This document shows positions 28,840 to 37,294 of a stretch of 37,787 nt of DNA, piece after piece. A program made the position numbers and the translations under genes. Position 1 is the first letter of the stretch. Every line of letters begins with the position of its first letter. Below the pieces are notes generated by a model. That model worked only from the letters and a program-made list of their open reading frames with translations, was not told the DNA's origin and searched no databases. Source of the DNA: Crocinitomicaceae bacterium (GTDB lineage: Bacteria; Bacteroidota; Bacteroidia; Flavobacteriales_D; Crocinitomicaceae); contig JAURHO010000002.1 in the NCBI GenBank assembly GCA_030833265.1, forward strand, positions 1 through 37,787, read 5' to 3'.

Positions 28840-29505
28840 TTAACGAAACATGAACCTAAACATGAAAAATAAACCAAAAGCCACAAAAGAGACACCGATG
28901 ACTTTGTTAAGAAGATTCAGCATGCGTTCGTTAACGAAGTTTTTAATTTTTTTGGCCGTAAAAATTTTCAAAATATCAAAACTGAAAAACGTAAGAAGGA
29001 TGGTGCCTAGAAAAAGAAACAACATGCTGTTGCTGTCTTCAGTACTTTCTCTTTTGGCTACGGATGCCACACTTAACCAATAAAAAATAACCAGTGGATT
29101 AGCGAAGTTGAGCAGGAAACCTTTTGCGATACTTAGGCCAAGATTTCTTTTGGGGTCTTTACCTTCTGCGAGGTTAAATTTTTCGGTCACCTCTGCTAAT
29201 TCAGCATTGCCCGTTGAAATCTTGGTTTTTTTAAACCAATTAAATACGCCATATATGATGAAAATAGAGCCACCAATAATGTCGAAAAGTTGCTTGTTAT
29301 TACCGGATAAAAGTGAATTGATTTGTTCTACAAATAAAACGGCCAGTAAAATATAAACGATGTCACTGATCAAGACACCGAGATCAAGCGCCAAAGCGCT
29401 GCGAATACCCTTTGTAATGCTGTTTTCGATCAGGACAAAAAAGACCGGACCAGGCATCACGGATAAAATAAGACCAATAGAAAATGCGCGGAACAATAAA
29501 TCCAT
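28840..29505 (-). CDS. LysE-family translocator
   Basis: ORF 28840..29607; ATG at 29505 (MDLLFRAFSIGLILSVMPGPVFFVLIENSITKGIRSALALDLGVLISDIVYI) is the likely start; multi-pass membrane protein. Confidence 0.88.
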   Translation of the reverse strand: MDLLFRAFSIGLILSVMPGPVFFVLIENSITKGIRSALALDLGVLISDIVYILLAVLFVEQINSLLSGNNKQLFDIIGGSIFIIYGVFNWFKKTKISTGNAELAEVTEKFNLAEGKDPKRNLGLSIAKGFLLNFANPLVIFYWLSVASVAKRESTEDSNSMLFLFLGTILLTFFSFDILKIFTAKKIKNFVNERMLNLLNKVIGVSFVAFGLFFMFRFMFR

Positions 29506-29509
29506 AGAG

Positions 29510-29517
29510 CAAAAATA
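29510..29517 (-). promoter_or_regulatory. Putative -7 promoter element (TATTTTTG on minus strand), 4 nt before ATG
   Basis: Minus strand reads TATTTTTG-CTCT-ATG. Confidence 0.5.
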
Positions 29518-29591
29518 ACTTTTCCTGCCACTGAAATGTTTTTTAGCGTTGAATGTTACGGACACTGCGATGTTTATTTCCGGAAATCCAC

Positions 29592-29599
29592 TAAATTTG
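29592..29599 (+). promoter_or_regulatory. Putative -7 promoter element (TAAATTTG)
   Basis: Exact TAnnTTTG match, 18 nt before the ATG at 29618. Confidence 0.4.
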
Positions 29600-29617
29600 T
29601 CACTCAATTTATACGAA

Positions 29618-29977
29618 ATGAAAACATTGCGCGCTAATCAGAAACTTGAACAAATCATTGAAACAGTAGAAAAAAAGGGACTTGCAGCTCCATCACTAGT
29701 TGCTGATCTCAAAGAACTACGTGAAATGGCCTTGCTCGAACAAGACCCATTGGTTGTAAAAGTGCTCCGATTGACCTACGAATTCATCACCGAAAACGAA
29801 TGTTTTGATGTAGAAGCGCAATACGAAGAGGATGAAGAGGGCAATGAATACCCAATTGAAATCGAAGACCAAGAAAATCTTTTGTATTTACTCAACTTGC
29901 TTAAAAACGCTGAGCACAAAATCAACCGCGAAGAGATCAAAGATTACCGCTCAGCACTCAAATTAGAATTGTACTAA
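29618..29977 (+). CDS. Conserved hypothetical acidic protein
   Basis: ORF 29549..29977; ATG at 29618 (MKTLRANQKLEQIIETVEKKG) preferred because upstream codons overlap promoter-like sequence; acidic YEEDEEGNEYPIEIEDQEN. Confidence 0.65.
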   Translation: MKTLRANQKLEQIIETVEKKGLAAPSLVADLKELREMALLEQDPLVVKVLRLTYEFITENECFDVEAQYEEDEEGNEYPIEIEDQENLLYLLNLLKNAEHKINREEIKDYRSALKLELY

Positions 29978-30046
29978 GCAACCACCAACAAGGGCAATAC
30001 GTCTCGCAATAGAGCAGCCTTTGTTCACGGTTTTAATTACTTGCAG

Positions 30047-30076
30047 AAAAACCTGGATGACCTCCAGGTTTTTTTT
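30047..30076. terminator. Bidirectional-looking rho-independent terminator
   Basis: aaaacctgga-tgacc-tccaggtttttttt, between convergent genes; T-tract immediately precedes the stop codon of the minus-strand gene. Confidence 0.85.
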
Positions 30077-30077
30077 G

Positions 30078-32879
30078 TTAATTACAAAACTGACAATATT
30101 TGGATGACGGATTATGCTCAAACCCAATTGTTGGGTCGAGTAATTCATTGAGCAAGGCACTGATGCCTTCATTGACCAATTCGGGTACCATGCTCAGACC
30201 TTTGTGTTTTTCAATATTGAGTGAAAAATCACTTTCCCGATTGATCAACGACTCGATTTTTGCTTGGTGGGGTAAAAAGCCAAACTTTTCTTGAAAAAAC
30301 AGGCAATAAAGGCTTAATTGAAGGGTGTGTTTTGGGCTAGAAAGATTGGTGAGCGCGTCGTTTTTTTCGGTATATTTTACATCTTTTGGCTCGGCCTTGC
30401 CCGATTTGTAATCGATGACCCGGTATTGATCTCCAATGCGGTCAATGCGGTCAATAAAACCCACAAAGTTGACCGGAATAGTTTCTCCATTGATATCGTA
30501 AGAGATCAAAAGTTCGAAACGTCCTTCCAGCTGTTCAATATACATAGGCTCAGTTAGTGACTTCACAAAGTTGAGCTCTTTTATTAAAATTTCTTTGGTC
30601 AAATCCAGGGCCATTTCAAAGCTTAGTCTGTTTTTTCCTTTGCTGAACAGTTGTTCGTTCTGATCAAAATAAGCCAAGAATTGTTTTCTGAGTTCGTTAG
30701 GATATAGCGTGAGCATTTTAGCAACGGCTTGCTCGGTGAGTGGGCCTGGAGCGGGTTGAACGGGGTCACCATTTTTATGGCGTTGGGCATATGGTAAATA
30801 CAATGCTTCTAAACAACCGTGAATGAGCGAACCAAAAGTGTTCTGAGCTAAATCTTCTTCGACTTCATCTTCTTCTCCGAATTCAACGACATAGCGGTAA
30901 TAGAAATCGAGTGGGCAAGACAAATATTTTTTTAGTGCAGAGGCTGATACTGATTGTGCTAAATAGTGTTTGATGCGCTCGATAATTGCAGGCGTTTTTA
31001 CAAATTCTGGGCTCAAACTACTTTGACTAGTGCTCGGTATTTGGTATTTATATTCTTCCCATTGGACATGGGGGTTCGTTTGTAACCATTCCATTTCAAG
31101 TTGAAGCAGGTAGCGGCTTCTTTCACTGCTGCCAAGCACTTCACTAGCAGTGGTGTAGGTGAATGTTAAATGACGCGCCTCATGCAATAAGCGGTAAAAA
31201 TGCTGGGCAAAAATCCCTTGTTTATCGCGGTTACTTGGCAAGCCAAAAGCAGCTCGAAGATCCATAGGGATGATACTTTGAACCGGATTGGTGGGTGGCA
31301 ATTTGCCTTCATTCATTCCGAGTACATAGACGTGTTCAAAGTCTAATAAGCGCGTTTCTAATAAGCCTGTGATTTGGAGCCCAGCCGTTGGATTGCCTAA
31401 ATAGGCCAAATGCGCTCGCGTCCAGTGTTGGTAAAAAAGCTTTTTGAAGCTACCCAAGGTCATGGTCGGATAGCCATCGGCTAATAAATTTTCGAACTGA
31501 CGACAACTCTGTTCAAAAGTTAAAATTGCCGTATGCTCAAAGTCATTGGACTGCGGAATAAGCTCAATCAGGAGGCTATTGATTTTTCTAAGCTGTTGCA
31601 GTGCTAAATGCCAATTTTGTTGCCAAGGCGTGCTTAATAACTCAATAATTTGCTGGCTAGCCCCGTCTAAATTGAGTTGTGAAATATTTTGAAAAACCCG
31701 ATTGTATTTAACGGTTTGTTTCTCGGCTGCACTGAGTGCTTGCAGCGCCGTGTGATCAAGACACAAACTGGTAAAAGCATGGTGACAAAAACGTTGAAAA
31801 TCTTTGTGGTAGAGGGCTGTTGTTTTGAATTTGTTTTTGTTTTCTTGAATTTGAAAACAGAGATCAACCCAAGTCCTGATAGGCGTTTGATCTAGCGGGA
31901 GCCCTAGGGTAATATTTGCTTTACCTACATTTATAGGGATATGACGAAGTGCTGCGTGAACTAAAGACTCATCGGCTAAAAGCACCAAGACATCGGCCCA
32001 ATCTTTTACATGAAGGGCCTTGAGTTCGGTGGCAAGTACCTTGACTTGACCAATGTGTTGCGCACATTCAATCACCTTTACCTGATAGACATCGTTTTGC
32101 AGGTCTTTCCTTAGAAATTTTGCATCGGTAATGCCGAAGTGTGCTAAATTTTTACGTTGAAAGGCGCCGGCTTCGTGCTGTGTATTTTCGAAATAATAAG
32201 CGTCAGAGTCAATGAAAAAATCAGCTTGTTTTCTCTTTAATAAAAACTCGACGATGCGCTGTTCAGCACCACTAAGGGCATTGAAGCCAGCAAAAATAAA
32301 GTGCGTATTTTCTGAAAGCAACAATGCTGGGTTTTCTGCTAAAAAGCGATACGCCATTGCCTTTGTAAAGCCATTTTTATCGGCTAATTTTTTTGCCAGT
32401 CCGGTGTGCAAATCTGAAATGTGCTCCCAAAAGGCCATGAATTTTTTTTGGGATAGCGAATAATTTTCTTCATCGATTTGCCAGCTTTCTAAGGCTTTGA
32501 TAGAGGCTAGGTTCTTATAGAGTTGTTCGACGTTAACTAGATATCGATCGACATCATCAAAGTCAGCTAACAAAATAGTTCCCCAACTTAGAAATTCTTC
32601 AAAAGGCTGCGCTTCAGCGCCTAAGACTTCCTGATATACCTCAAAAAGTAGGAGCAGCACGCGTGTGGGATGCACTATTTTTTTAGGACTCAGTTCAGTA
32701 ACCCATTGATCAATAGTTTGTATGACGGGGGCAAGCATGGGCCCGTTGTTTTGCCGATACAAGGCATTTAACAGATATCGTTTGGCACGCTCTGAAGGCA
32801 AAATAACATGGAGGTCTCGGCTTTTTTCGAGTTTTGCTAATATTTCTTTGGCAAGTTGGTCAAGGACTTTCATGAGCAT
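30078..32879 (-). CDS. AddB/RecB-like PD-(D/E)XK nuclease family protein
   Basis: CPLDFYYRYVVEFGEEDEVEEDLAQNTFGSLIHGCLE, GFIDRIDRIGDQYRVIDYKSGK, HTLQLSLYCLFF; C-terminal YCQFCN. Start could be 32873. Confidence 0.88.
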   Translation of the reverse strand: MLMKVLDQLAKEILAKLEKSRDLHVILPSERAKRYLLNALYRQNNGPMLAPVIQTIDQWVTELSPKKIVHPTRVLLLLFEVYQEVLGAEAQPFEEFLSWGTILLADFDDVDRYLVNVEQLYKNLASIKALESWQIDEENYSLSQKKFMAFWEHISDLHTGLAKKLADKNGFTKAMAYRFLAENPALLLSENTHFIFAGFNALSGAEQRIVEFLLKRKQADFFIDSDAYYFENTQHEAGAFQRKNLAHFGITDAKFLRKDLQNDVYQVKVIECAQHIGQVKVLATELKALHVKDWADVLVLLADESLVHAALRHIPINVGKANITLGLPLDQTPIRTWVDLCFQIQENKNKFKTTALYHKDFQRFCHHAFTSLCLDHTALQALSAAEKQTVKYNRVFQNISQLNLDGASQQIIELLSTPWQQNWHLALQQLRKINSLLIELIPQSNDFEHTAILTFEQSCRQFENLLADGYPTMTLGSFKKLFYQHWTRAHLAYLGNPTAGLQITGLLETRLLDFEHVYVLGMNEGKLPPTNPVQSIIPMDLRAAFGLPSNRDKQGIFAQHFYRLLHEARHLTFTYTTASEVLGSSERSRYLLQLEMEWLQTNPHVQWEEYKYQIPSTSQSSLSPEFVKTPAIIERIKHYLAQSVSASALKKYLSCPLDFYYRYVVEFGEEDEVEEDLAQNTFGSLIHGCLEALYLPYAQRHKNGDPVQPAPGPLTEQAVAKMLTLYPNELRKQFLAYFDQNEQLFSKGKNRLSFEMALDLTKEILIKELNFVKSLTEPMYIEQLEGRFELLISYDINGETIPVNFVGFIDRIDRIGDQYRVIDYKSGKAEPKDVKYTEKNDALTNLSSPKHTLQLSLYCLFFQEKFGFLPHQAKIESLINRESDFSLNIEKHKGLSMVPELVNEGISALLNELLDPTIGFEHNPSSKYCQFCN

Positions 32880-32882
32880 TGA

Positions 32883-34103
32883 TCATTCAAACCATACTTT
32901 TTCAAAAAAGGAAAAAGGCCTGTTTGAGTGCATGAATTTGTTCCCGCCATAGCTCTTGATCACGACGAAGTGCGCAGCACCAAATTGAATCTGAACAAAG
33001 TTGAGCCCTTCGGGATAAGTATCTGAAAGCCCATAAAAAACGACTGATCCGTCGTCTAGAATTTTTTTAGTGATGTTAGCACCGGTGGGTGGATTGATAT
33101 AAATACTGGCTAATTCTTCTTGAGAGATATTGGGGTCAAGCACTTGAAGGTCGATTTCAAAGGTGTTGCCTTGACCAAGTTCTCGGTAAACAATGCGTTT
33201 GGTACCGTCTTCGAGGTCTTTGACATAGGGTTTGCCCGGGAATTTAGCAACCAGACCTGAGTTTGGGTCTGAAAAAATATATTCGGTAGGTTTTCTGAGT
33301 TTTTGCTTGGCAACAGGGGCCTTTTCAGCCACAGACCACAGAACGGGCCTTACGCGGTAGCCTTTTGCTCTTAGCAATTGAATGAGGCCATCTTCGCCGC
33401 CTAAATGACCAGCACCCACGGCGCAAAAGAAGCTGGTATTGCCTTTGAGTAAGTTGATTATTTTGTCAAGCATGAGTTTGTTGCGCTTGACTATAACCTC
33501 TTCATAGAGCTGATCTTGAACAGATAAGTTAGATTTCATGAAGCGCTGTAGGGCTTCGATATCGCCTTTGAGATACAATTCTTTCAATTTCTCTTGGGTG
33601 AAAGAATTGATGCCGTTATCAATGATTTTACGCTCGCTTAATTTGAATTCATTGGTCAGGGCATATTGGTCTTCTAGTGCTTCTAGTGCAATAACTGGTT
33701 TGTTGTATTGCAAGGCCAATACTTGAAAATAGGCATCTAAAAATTGTGGCATGCCATTTTCTGAACCGTAAATAGTTTCAGAGCTTTGATCAGAACTGGT
33801 ATAGGATTTTCCTTGGTCGTCGAATTTGGTTTCTGGCAATTTTTTTCGGGTGTCCATCTCCTCGAAAAGTCGATAAATATCGGTTTCAAGGACGAGGGTT
33901 TGCGCTTGCTCAAAAGCAATGTAGACACTATCTGAAAGGTCAAAAAGTGAGCGATCGTTGGCATGTAGGGTGCCAAAAATATAAGATTTGACTTTTGATT
34001 TCGGATGGCTGATTTCCCAAAGTAATTCTTTCTCGGGCAAAATCAATTGTGAAAAGCCTAAGGAGAAGCAACTTAAGAAAAGGAGGAGTACTCTGACCTG
34101 CAT
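32883..34103 (-). CDS. TraB/GumN family protein with a C-terminal extension
   Basis: LLWEISHPKSKVKSYIFGTLHANDRSLFDLSDSVYIAFEQAQTLVLETDI...FFCAVGAGHLGGEDGLIQLLRAKGYRVRPV. Start set at 34103 (MQVRVLLLFLSCFSLGFSQ signal peptide). Confidence 0.87.
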   Translation of the reverse strand: MQVRVLLLFLSCFSLGFSQLILPEKELLWEISHPKSKVKSYIFGTLHANDRSLFDLSDSVYIAFEQAQTLVLETDIYRLFEEMDTRKKLPETKFDDQGKSYTSSDQSSETIYGSENGMPQFLDAYFQVLALQYNKPVIALEALEDQYALTNEFKLSERKIIDNGINSFTQEKLKELYLKGDIEALQRFMKSNLSVQDQLYEEVIVKRNKLMLDKIINLLKGNTSFFCAVGAGHLGGEDGLIQLLRAKGYRVRPVLWSVAEKAPVAKQKLRKPTEYIFSDPNSGLVAKFPGKPYVKDLEDGTKRIVYRELGQGNTFEIDLQVLDPNISQEELASIYINPPTGANITKKILDDGSVVFYGLSDTYPEGLNFVQIQFGAAHFVVIKSYGGNKFMHSNRPFSFFEKVWFE

Positions 34104-34152
34104 TGATTCAAAGTTAAGCAATTCCCTGCACAAGTAGGAAGGCTAGAAAAAC

Positions 34153-35385
34153 TTAAATAAAAATCCGTTGAATATGATCCTCGGTGTAGGCGTAAGCCAA
34201 ATAGGCAAGCGACGGAAGTTCTTTGGTCAGAACGAGCGGACTCTTTCTGCCTAAAGCGATTTTACCGTGCGTTTCGCTGAGCTCTAGAGCTGCAGCAGCA
34301 TTGATGGTGAGGGCATTAATGGCTTCCTCAGGGGTCATTTTCATTTTGATACAAGCCAAAGACAGGACATTCATCAAATGATAACTCGGTGAAGAACCCG
34401 GGTTGAAATCACTGGCTAGTGCTAAAATAGCATTGGCGTCCATGAGTTTTCTGGCGTTTCCAAATGGGATAGTTAAAAAATGTGAACAGCCTGGTAATAG
34501 GGTTGCAACGGTAGCGCTATTGGAAAGTGCAGCTAGGTCGGCATCGTCTAATTCTTCGAGGTGGTCTACTGAAACTGCATTTTGGTCTACGGCTGCACCA
34601 ACACCGCCCATGATTGAAAATTGATTGACGTGAACCTTGGGTTTGAGGCCATATTTGGCTCCCGCTTCAAGAATTCGGGTCATTTCTTCAAGGGTGAAGT
34701 AGTTGCGTTCGCAAAAAACGTCGATGTATTCGGCAAGATTTTCTTTAGCTATTTGAGGTAAAAGCTCATTGATGAGTAAATCAATATAGCCTGTTCGATT
34801 TTCTTTAAAAGCTTGGGGTAGGGCATGCGCGCCCAAAAAAGTGGCTTTGATTGCGATTGGAAAATGGGCCTTGAGTTGGGCAATAACGCGCAGCATTTTT
34901 AATTCACCGTCTAGGCTTAAGCCATACCCGGACTTAATTTCAAGTGCGCCAGTTCCGGCGGCTATGATTTTTTCAATGCGTTTTTTAGCGGCATTGAAAA
35001 GCTCGGCTTCAGGCATGTCATTGAGTTTGCGTGCAGAGTTCAGAATGCCGCCTCCTTTTGCCGCAATTTCTTCGTAGCTGAGTCCTCGAATGCGGTCCAC
35101 GAACTCTTCTTCACGGCTTGCGGCAAAAACCGCATGCGTGTGTGAGTCAATAAAAGCCGGCAAAACATAACAGTTCGTTGCATCAATGACCTCGACATCT
35201 CTCCAGTCAGTAATTCCTGGCCAGTCGGACATCAGGCCGTAGTCCACAACCGTGTTGTCTTCAAGTGCAAGGTAGGCATCTTCTAGCACGGGCAGGTGCT
35301 GCATTTGTTGCCCGCGGATGGCGCTAGGCAGGTTTTCACCAACCTGAACCAAGCCTTTTATATTCTTAATAAATTGTTTGCGCAT
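34153..35385 (-). CDS. hutI: Imidazolonepropionase
   Basis: VLPAFIDSHTHAVFAASREEEFVDRIRGLSYEEIAAKGGGILNSARKLN, EIKSGYGLSLDGELKMLRVI, ALASDFNPGSSPS. Track start 35397 is GTG; ATG at 35385 preferred. Confidence 0.95.
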   Translation of the reverse strand: MRKQFIKNIKGLVQVGENLPSAIRGQQMQHLPVLEDAYLALEDNTVVDYGLMSDWPGITDWRDVEVIDATNCYVLPAFIDSHTHAVFAASREEEFVDRIRGLSYEEIAAKGGGILNSARKLNDMPEAELFNAAKKRIEKIIAAGTGALEIKSGYGLSLDGELKMLRVIAQLKAHFPIAIKATFLGAHALPQAFKENRTGYIDLLINELLPQIAKENLAEYIDVFCERNYFTLEEMTRILEAGAKYGLKPKVHVNQFSIMGGVGAAVDQNAVSVDHLEELDDADLAALSNSATVATLLPGCSHFLTIPFGNARKLMDANAILALASDFNPGSSPSYHLMNVLSLACIKMKMTPEEAINALTINAAAALELSETHGKIALGRKSPLVLTKELPSLAYLAYAYTEDHIQRIFI

Positions 35386-35433
35386 ACGTAAATTCACTGT
35401 AAAGATACAAGCAATTTCGGCTTAATTTCGAGT

Positions 35434-35814
35434 ATGTCCTTAACTGATATTTGGCAACATCATGACCTCCTCGGAAAATGGGGTGAAGACTACGCGCTGC
35501 AACACTTACTCAAGTTGGGTTATACGCTCAAGAGCAGCAATTACCGCTTCAACAGAATGGAAATCGACCTCATCATGATCGACCAAAATACTTTAGTCAT
35601 GATTGAAGTGAAAACGCGTCAAAGTGCTGCGCTAGGCGAACCCTGGAAGGCAGTCAATTTGGCTAAGCAACGTCAAATTATTCGGGTAGCAAACTATTTC
35701 ACGAAGGCCATTCAATGGCCGCATGAAGTGCGCTTTGATATCGTTTCAATCGTACACAACCAAGAAAATACTGAGTTGGTGCATATCAAACAGGCTTTTA
35801 GCCCGCTTCCGTAA
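35434..35814 (+). CDS. YraN-family (UPF0102) nuclease-fold protein
   Basis: GKWGEDYALQHLLKLGYTLKSSNYRFNRMEIDLIMIDQNTLVMIEVKTRQS. Confidence 0.92.
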   Translation: MSLTDIWQHHDLLGKWGEDYALQHLLKLGYTLKSSNYRFNRMEIDLIMIDQNTLVMIEVKTRQSAALGEPWKAVNLAKQRQIIRVANYFTKAIQWPHEVRFDIVSIVHNQENTELVHIKQAFSPLP

Positions 35815-35824
35815 AAACTCAGAG

Positions 35825-37222
35825 CTATACGTGTAAAGCGCGGTCTGCAGTAGCAGCTAAAGCCGCTTCTTTAATGGCTTCAGAATAGGTTGGGTGGCCG
35901 TGGCAAATTCTGGCAATATCTTCAGCAGATGCACGGTATTCCATAGCAGTTACGGCTTCCATTATGAGGTCAGCAGCGCGTGCGGCAATCATATGAACCC
36001 CTAAAATTTCATCTGTTTGGCTATCGGCTAAAATTTTGACAAAACCAGCGGTGTCCATACTTGCACGAGCTCTACCTAAAGCTTTAATCGGGAAAGATCC
36101 GGCTTTATAACTGATGCCTGCTGCCTTGAGCTCTTCTTCTGTTTTACCAACGGCAGCAATTTCTGGCCAAGTATAAACAACACCAGGGATGAGGTTATAA
36201 TTGATGTGCGGATGCTGACCCGCAATTGTTTCAGCCACAAATACACCTTCTTCTTCAGCTTTATGCGCAAGCATAGCGCCTCTAACGACATCTCCAATTG
36301 CGTAAATGTGTGCTTGGTTGGTTTGCAAATGATCATTGACCTCAATTTGGCCGCGTTGATTTATTTGAACACCTGCTTTTTCGAGGCCTAAACCTTCCGT
36401 GAAAGGTTTGCGCCCTACAGCTACTAGACAGTAATCAGCTTCTAGTGTAACCACTTCACCTTTTTTATTTTCCGCAGTGAGCTCTACGAGTTTTCCTTTA
36501 TTTTTTACACCCAAAACTTTGTGTTCAAGATGGAATTTAAAGCCTTCTTTTTTCAAAATCTTGGTAAATTCTTTGCCTAGCCCAGCATCCATAGTTGGCA
36601 AGATACTTGGCGCAAACTCAATGACTTCAACAGTGGCACCTAGACGGGCGTAGACTGAACCTAATTCAAGTCCAATGACACCACCACCAATCACGAGCAT
36701 CTTTTTAGGAATCTCGGTCATGTTGAGTGCTTCAGTTGATGTGATGATGCGCTTTTTGTCTGGTTCCATTCCTGGGAAATAGTTGGGCTTACTTCCTGTG
36801 GCAATAATGATGTTTTTACCAGAAATTTGGGTGTTTTGTTCACCTGTAATCTGAATGGTATGGGCATCGATAAAAGAACCCAAGCCATGATAAACAGTGA
36901 CTTTGTTTTTATCCATTAGGAATTTAACACCTGCGCATGTTTGCGAAACCACTTCGTTTTTACGAGCGATCATTTGGCTTAAATTCGCTTTAAGACCCGT
37001 AATTTCAATGCCGTGATCCGTGAAATTATGTTGGGCGTTATGGAAATGTTCTGAAGAATCAAGGAGTGCTTTTGAAGGTATACAGCCGACATTTAAGCAA
37101 GTTCCACCAAGGGTATTGTATTTTTCAATAAGGGCTGTTTTCAAACCCAATTGCGCACAACGCAAAGCTGAAACATATCCACCGGGTCCTGAACCAATAA
37201 CTACGACATCAAAAGCATCCAT
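35825..37222 (-). CDS. lpdA: Dihydrolipoyl dehydrogenase
   Basis: VVIGSGPGGYVSALRCAQLGLKTALIEKYNTLGGTCLNVGCIPSKALLDSSE; NAD motif VIGGGVIGLELGSVYARLG; C-terminal HGHPTYSEAIKEAALA. Confidence 0.97.
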   Translation of the reverse strand: MDAFDVVVIGSGPGGYVSALRCAQLGLKTALIEKYNTLGGTCLNVGCIPSKALLDSSEHFHNAQHNFTDHGIEITGLKANLSQMIARKNEVVSQTCAGVKFLMDKNKVTVYHGLGSFIDAHTIQITGEQNTQISGKNIIIATGSKPNYFPGMEPDKKRIITSTEALNMTEIPKKMLVIGGGVIGLELGSVYARLGATVEVIEFAPSILPTMDAGLGKEFTKILKKEGFKFHLEHKVLGVKNKGKLVELTAENKKGEVVTLEADYCLVAVGRKPFTEGLGLEKAGVQINQRGQIEVNDHLQTNQAHIYAIGDVVRGAMLAHKAEEEGVFVAETIAGQHPHINYNLIPGVVYTWPEIAAVGKTEEELKAAGISYKAGSFPIKALGRARASMDTAGFVKILADSQTDEILGVHMIAARAADLIMEAVTAMEYRASAEDIARICHGHPTYSEAIKEAALAATADRALHV

Positions 37223-37239
37223 TTTCTGTAAATTTTTTA

Positions 37240-37270
37240 CAAAGTTACTGTTTGTCTACGAACAACCAAA
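37240..37270 (-). promoter_or_regulatory. Putative lpdA promoter: TTTG-N19-TAACTTTG
   Basis: Minus strand: TTTG (37267-37270), 19-nt spacer, TAACTTTG (37240-37247), 17 nt before the ATG. Confidence 0.65.
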
Positions 37271-37282
37271 GCCTTAATTTTG
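37251..37282 (+). promoter_or_regulatory. Putative divergent promoter: TTTG-N20-TAATTTTG
   Basis: TTTG (37251-37254), 20-nt spacer, TAATTTTG (37275-37282), 12 nt before GTG at 37295. Confidence 0.6.
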
Positions 37283-37294
37283 TGTTATTATATT

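Noticed and set aside
29963-30172. Minus-strand 69-aa ORF overlapping the AddB-like 3' end, considered as a frameshifted continuation supplying the missing Cys
   Set aside because: The reading frame crosses the terminator hairpin and its sequence (NKKNLEVIQVFLQVIKTVNKGCSIARR) does not look like an Fe-S C-terminus.
34153-35385. Histidine-degradation (hut) operon
   Set aside because: Only hutI is present; no hutH, hutU or hutG genes in the window.
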